The position numbers and the translations under genes are program-made. The notes under the pieces were generated by a model. It was not told where the DNA came from, made no database searches, and saw only the letters and a list, made by a program, of their open reading frames with translations. Below, one piece after another: positions 62,939-64,000 of a stretch of 64,000 nucleotides of DNA. Every line of letters begins with the position of its first letter. Position 1 is the stretch's first letter. This DNA comes from Xenorhabdus budapestensis (GTDB lineage: Bacteria > Pseudomonadota > Gammaproteobacteria > Enterobacterales > Enterobacteriaceae), in NCBI RefSeq assembly GCF_002632465.1, contig NZ_NIBS01000008.1, forward strand, positions 90,277 to 154,276, read 5' to 3'.

Positions 62939-63772
62939 CTATAACGAAAACCTGACTATAAGTGGATTGTGATCAGAAGCGACTGTCGTTAAAACTGTTG
63001 CACTCAGAACGTTTAACTCACGGTAAAAAACAAAATCTAACGGTTTACCGAATACAATCGTTCGGTGATCATCATTAAAATAGACTTCTTTTAGCCCCAT
63101 ACGTTGAGCAAAACGCTCCAGCACTTTAAACCGACGACGACTCCATGCATTAAAATCGCCAGCAAATATCACCGGGCCATCATGCATACTGATATAGATA
63201 CCAATGTTATTCAACTGCCGACTGTAAACATCAATACCAAAGCTGAAATTGATGGCATGTACATTAACCACCATTAATTGTCGACTATCAGATAAAGGAT
63301 AAATTGTGATAAGTGATGATTTTGAGAGCCTGATTATCGGTTCTTTTTCTCGTAATGGGCAACAATAGATAGGCGAAGCTGACGCTAATGTCATCACACC
63401 TGATGGATGCTGGGGGATAGCAAATGCAGGTACTTGATCTGCAACCAGACCACTAGCTGCGACAAATTTCAGTAAATCGGGAGTTGTTTGTGCTTCTTGC
63501 AGTAAGATAAGGTCACTCTTCTCAGTTAAAGAGGCTAAGACATTTTGCCATAACGGGTGTTGTTGTTTATGGATATTCCAAATGGCAACAGAAAATCCGC
63601 TATTATCGGCAAGAAGGGGTTCTCCATGTGGTAGTGAGGTTTCTCCAATTAACTGTTTCGAAGCAGGGAAAACCCACTCTACGGGTTGTCCGGCAACATA
63701 TCTCACAGCATAGTTTTTTTGCGTGTGATTTATTTTCGCACGGATTTTTCTTACGTAACTATTTCGTATCAA
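62939..63772 (-). CDS. yafD: Endonuclease/exonuclease/phosphatase-family protein YafD
   Basis: EEP-fold protein of 277 residues (E. coli 266) of unknown substrate. Motifs: [10 protein letters not shown] (metal Glu), [14 protein letters not shown] and ASDHNPLIV (catalytic Asp-His). The amino end has no ATG before residue 127; a TTG at 63772 preceded by GGGGG is the best start and retains the [12 protein letters not shown] block shared with E. coli. A GTG at the MRYVAGQP-equivalent position is an alternative. In E. coli yafD also lies near an rRNA operon ending in tRNA-Asp. Confidence 0.9.
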   Translation of the reverse strand: MIRNSYVRKIRAKINHTQKNYAVRYVAGQPVEWVFPASKQLIGETSLPHGEPLLADNSGFSVAIWNIHKQQHPLWQNVLASLTEKSDLILLQEAQTTPDLLKFVAASGLVADQVPAFAIPQHPSGVMTLASASPIYCCPLREKEPIIRLSKSSLITIYPLSDSRQLMVVNVHAINFSFGIDVYSRQLNNIGIYISMHDGPVIFAGDFNAWSRRRFKVLERFAQRMGLKEVYFNDDHRTIVFGKPLDFVFYRELNVLSATVLTTVASDHNPLIVRFSL

Positions 63773-63865
63773 GTGGCCCCCAACCTACCTCAATGCTATC
63801 TCCTCCATTAATATGACATCTCAATAACTGATTGCAACTTCTGTCACAAGAAATTCAACAAATAG

Positions 63866-63896
63866 CAAAAAACCCCTGAGATTTCTCTCAGGGGTT
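63866..63896 (-). terminator. Terminator downstream of tRNA-Asp
   Basis: On the minus strand AACCCCTGAGA, loop GAAA, TCTCAGGGGTT then TTTTGC. Stem of 11 bp; 13 bases beyond the tRNA 3' end. Confidence 0.92.
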
Positions 63897-63909
63897 CATG
63901 CAAATACGG

Positions 63910-63986
63910 TGGCGGTGCGGACGGGACTCGAACCCGCGACCCCCGGCGTGACAGGCCGGTATTCTAACCAACTGAACTACCGCACC
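63910..63986 (-). tRNA. tRNA-Asp (anticodon GTC)
   Basis: 77 bases on the minus strand, from GGTGCGG to encoded CCA; acceptor GGTGCGG/CCGCACC pairs fully, anticodon loop CTGTCAC gives GTC, T-loop GTTCGAGTC. Close to E. coli tRNA-Asp. Only 14 bases of upstream sequence remain in the window, so a promoter or a 5S rRNA gene ahead of it cannot be seen; the yafD neighbour and downstream terminator suggest the distal tRNA of an rRNA operon. Confidence 0.97.
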
Positions 63987-64000
63987 ACCGAATTTCTTTC

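Overview
The window is chromosomal DNA from a gammaproteobacterium of the order Enterobacterales. Gene content, protein similarity to E. coli homologues, moderate-to-low GC and ERIC-like repeats whose ends resemble those I associate with Photorhabdus and Yersinia point to the Morganellaceae, most likely Photorhabdus or Xenorhabdus. The genus is an inference. No plasmid, prophage, CRISPR array or intact insertion sequence was recognised.

Left block (about 0-20 kb), mostly minus strand: dxs (+) stands alone beside hemB. Then come tatC-tatB-tatA, the ubiquinone genes ubiB-ubiJ-ubiE, rmuC, a DedA-family membrane protein, a tyrosine phosphatase, udp, a GntP-family permease followed by a decayed second gntP fragment, metE/metR divergent over MetJ and MetR sites, yigM (biotin transporter) and a YjcE-type antiporter. 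The block resembles the E. coli metE-udp-ubi-tat region.

Middle block (20-40 kb) is accessory and gets visibly AT-richer. It has a GhxP purine permease with two PurR-like boxes, a MATE exporter, a three-lipoprotein operon (CsgG-like, DUF4810, GNA1162-like), a DlsT serine transporter, long AT-rich gaps, an orphan FimB/FimE-type recombinase, then yjiA, two plus-strand flavoenzymes, yjiX and btsT. In E. coli btsT-yjiX-yjiA are contiguous; here the two flavoenzymes sit between yjiX and yjiA. The second flavoenzyme belongs to the monomeric sarcosine oxidase family but has a degenerate Tat-like N-terminus and lacks the flavin-linking cysteine. A second-type methionine aminopeptidase, a pRiA4b ORF-3-like protein and a Fic protein follow.

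Right block (40-64 kb) is conserved: mutS, a broken miaE, then the minus-strand run ftsB, ispD, ispF, truD, surE, pcm, nlpD, rpoS, with a roughly 500-bp insertion between truD and surE. Sulfate assimilation follows (cysG-cysD-cysN-cysC and cysJ-cysI-cysH: sulfate activation, PAPS reduction, sulfite reduction and siroheme synthesis), then queD and queE (queuosine precursor), proY, yafD and a tRNA-Asp at the edge that is probably the tail of an rRNA operon.

No clearly new multi-gene defence or toxin system was found. The most unusual points are the flavoenzyme pair splitting btsT-yjiX/yjiA, the orphan recombinase in AT-rich DNA, the broken miaE, and several short tandem duplications at gene boundaries.
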